A stretch of DNA of 64,000 bases from contig OW285192.1 in the NCBI GenBank assembly GCA_935421135.1, forward strand, positions 5,127,501 to 5,191,500, read 5' to 3'. A program made the translations under genes and the position numbers. Shown piece by piece: positions 63,177 through 64,000 of the stretch. Source of the DNA: Bugulina stolonifera (Eukaryota; Bryozoa; Gymnolaemata; Cheilostomatida; Bugulidae). Positions within the stretch are counted from its first letter, which is position 1. Each line of letters opens with the position of its first letter. The notes beneath the pieces are model-generated. The model made no database searches, had not been told where the DNA came from, and saw nothing but the letters and a program-made list of their open reading frames with translations.

Positions 63177-64000
63177 TGTGGTGAAACAGCCTCTGTGGCA
63201 ATGGCCTCCCTGGGCTAACCACACGAACACTGACATTGTACACTGACATTATTATCCATGTTATCCATATTATCCATGTTATCCATATTCATTCATGCAT
63301 GATGTCTTATCTCATGCAATTATATTCATGCGTGTTTATACCACTTATATATATAACCAACTGCTACTGTGTGCTTTACTATTATCATCTGTCAATCAGA
63401 CTATTGGAATTACAACTTGGTTTTTCCAACACATTGCTAGCAATTATCTTCTCCTGTCTGATTATATTAAATAGAGTCTTTTACCATATATTATAAGTAT
63501 CATTTAGGGCCGATGCTATGGAATAGGCTCATACTTATATACTTTATGTTTTGGATTATTGTAAGCAACTTATTGTGCCAAGGCCAACCCTTTTTGTGGC
63601 CGACGTTGGGCAAAACTATCCATGTTGTTGCATCAGTTCCGGACCCGATACCTTATCGGCTGGTCGATACCTTATTGGCCTCTTTTTGCCAGAAGTAGAA
63701 CTAGTATGTAAGACAGCGCATTTTCTGTATGAAATCAGTTGTTGATTGCGCTCTAATAAAACAACATCTCTTAACTCAAACCTATAAAGGCTTTCTTTTG
63801 TAGGCGAGCTCGAGTTCAACCCTATCCTGGTTTAAGCATATCTCTACACCACTTCTACGACTTAGGTCGATCCCGGATTCTATATGAATCTAGCGTCGAG
63901 CTTAAGATCCTAGAATACCAGGTCTTTCATTGCGCTCCTCTGGAGTATAAAGTCTACAAGACCTACATCGGTCCTGAGCTCTTCAATGAGTCTCGGCATC
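63177..64000 (+). mobile_element. LTR, family B, truncated by the window end
   Basis: It starts TGTGGTGAAACAGCC after ATAT. It is collinear with the reverse complement of 40424-39450, including GTTGTTGATTGCGCT and CTCTAATAAAACAAC (polyadenylation-type signal). The right end lies beyond the window, so a solo LTR cannot be distinguished from a complete element. Confidence 0.82.

Overview
This is eukaryotic DNA from an invertebrate animal: AT-rich, with small exons, consensus GT/AG introns and extracellular receptor domains (sushi/CCP, C-type lectin, thrombospondin type 1, galactose-binding, LamG, fibronectin-like). A sponge or another early-branching animal fits best, but I cannot fix the taxon from sequence alone. 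There is no bacterial gene organisation.

Host genes. Two related multi-exon receptor-like genes lie in tandem on the minus strand. The right-hand gene enters from about 60.7 kb (its 5' part is beyond the window) and ends with a stop at 21,246. I could chain 32 exons by reading frame, with one unresolved joint. The order is galactose-binding-like, TSP1, C-type lectin, TSP1, sushi, C-type lectin, TSP1, six more sushi, receptor-phosphatase-like FN3 region, one membrane helix, and a Ser/Thr/Lys-rich tail with no phosphatase domain. The left-hand gene (about 15.3 kb down past position 1) has galactose-binding-like and LamG/pentraxin-like exons. Intron sequence at positions 1-100 resembles the sequence just upstream of the 60.7 kb exon, so the two genes look like tandem paralogues.

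Mobile DNA. The introns are packed with nested elements. The most striking is a 9,013-bp element (41,387-50,399) with about 1.2-kb terminal inverted repeats, AG termini and a 6-bp target duplication (CATACA), the hallmarks of Polinton/Maverick elements. It has no polymerase, integrase or capsid gene. Instead it carries two divergent, intron-containing genes separated by a CGATGTG satellite: an IkB-like ankyrin gene with an N-terminal DSG-type degron-like motif (and an in-frame TGA), and an unrecognised Cys/His plus Ser/Thr-rich gene. This element sits inside a solo LTR, inside a receptor-gene intron. Other nested cases are a solo LTR inside the inverted repeat of an 8-bp-TSD DNA transposon that carries its own small two-exon gene (15,392-18,220), a MITE inside the 3' LTR of a gag-protease-only retrotransposon (56,534-58,827), and a small TA-flanked MITE inside a tRNA-derived SINE (35.3-36.0 kb).

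Remaining sequence. Minisatellites lie at 13.2, 19.4, 38.7 and 46.3-47.6 kb, a 210-bp fold-back repeat at 9.66-10.73 kb, and the rest is AT-rich intronic or intergenic DNA. All exon boundaries come from reading frames and splice consensus only; no transcript evidence was available.
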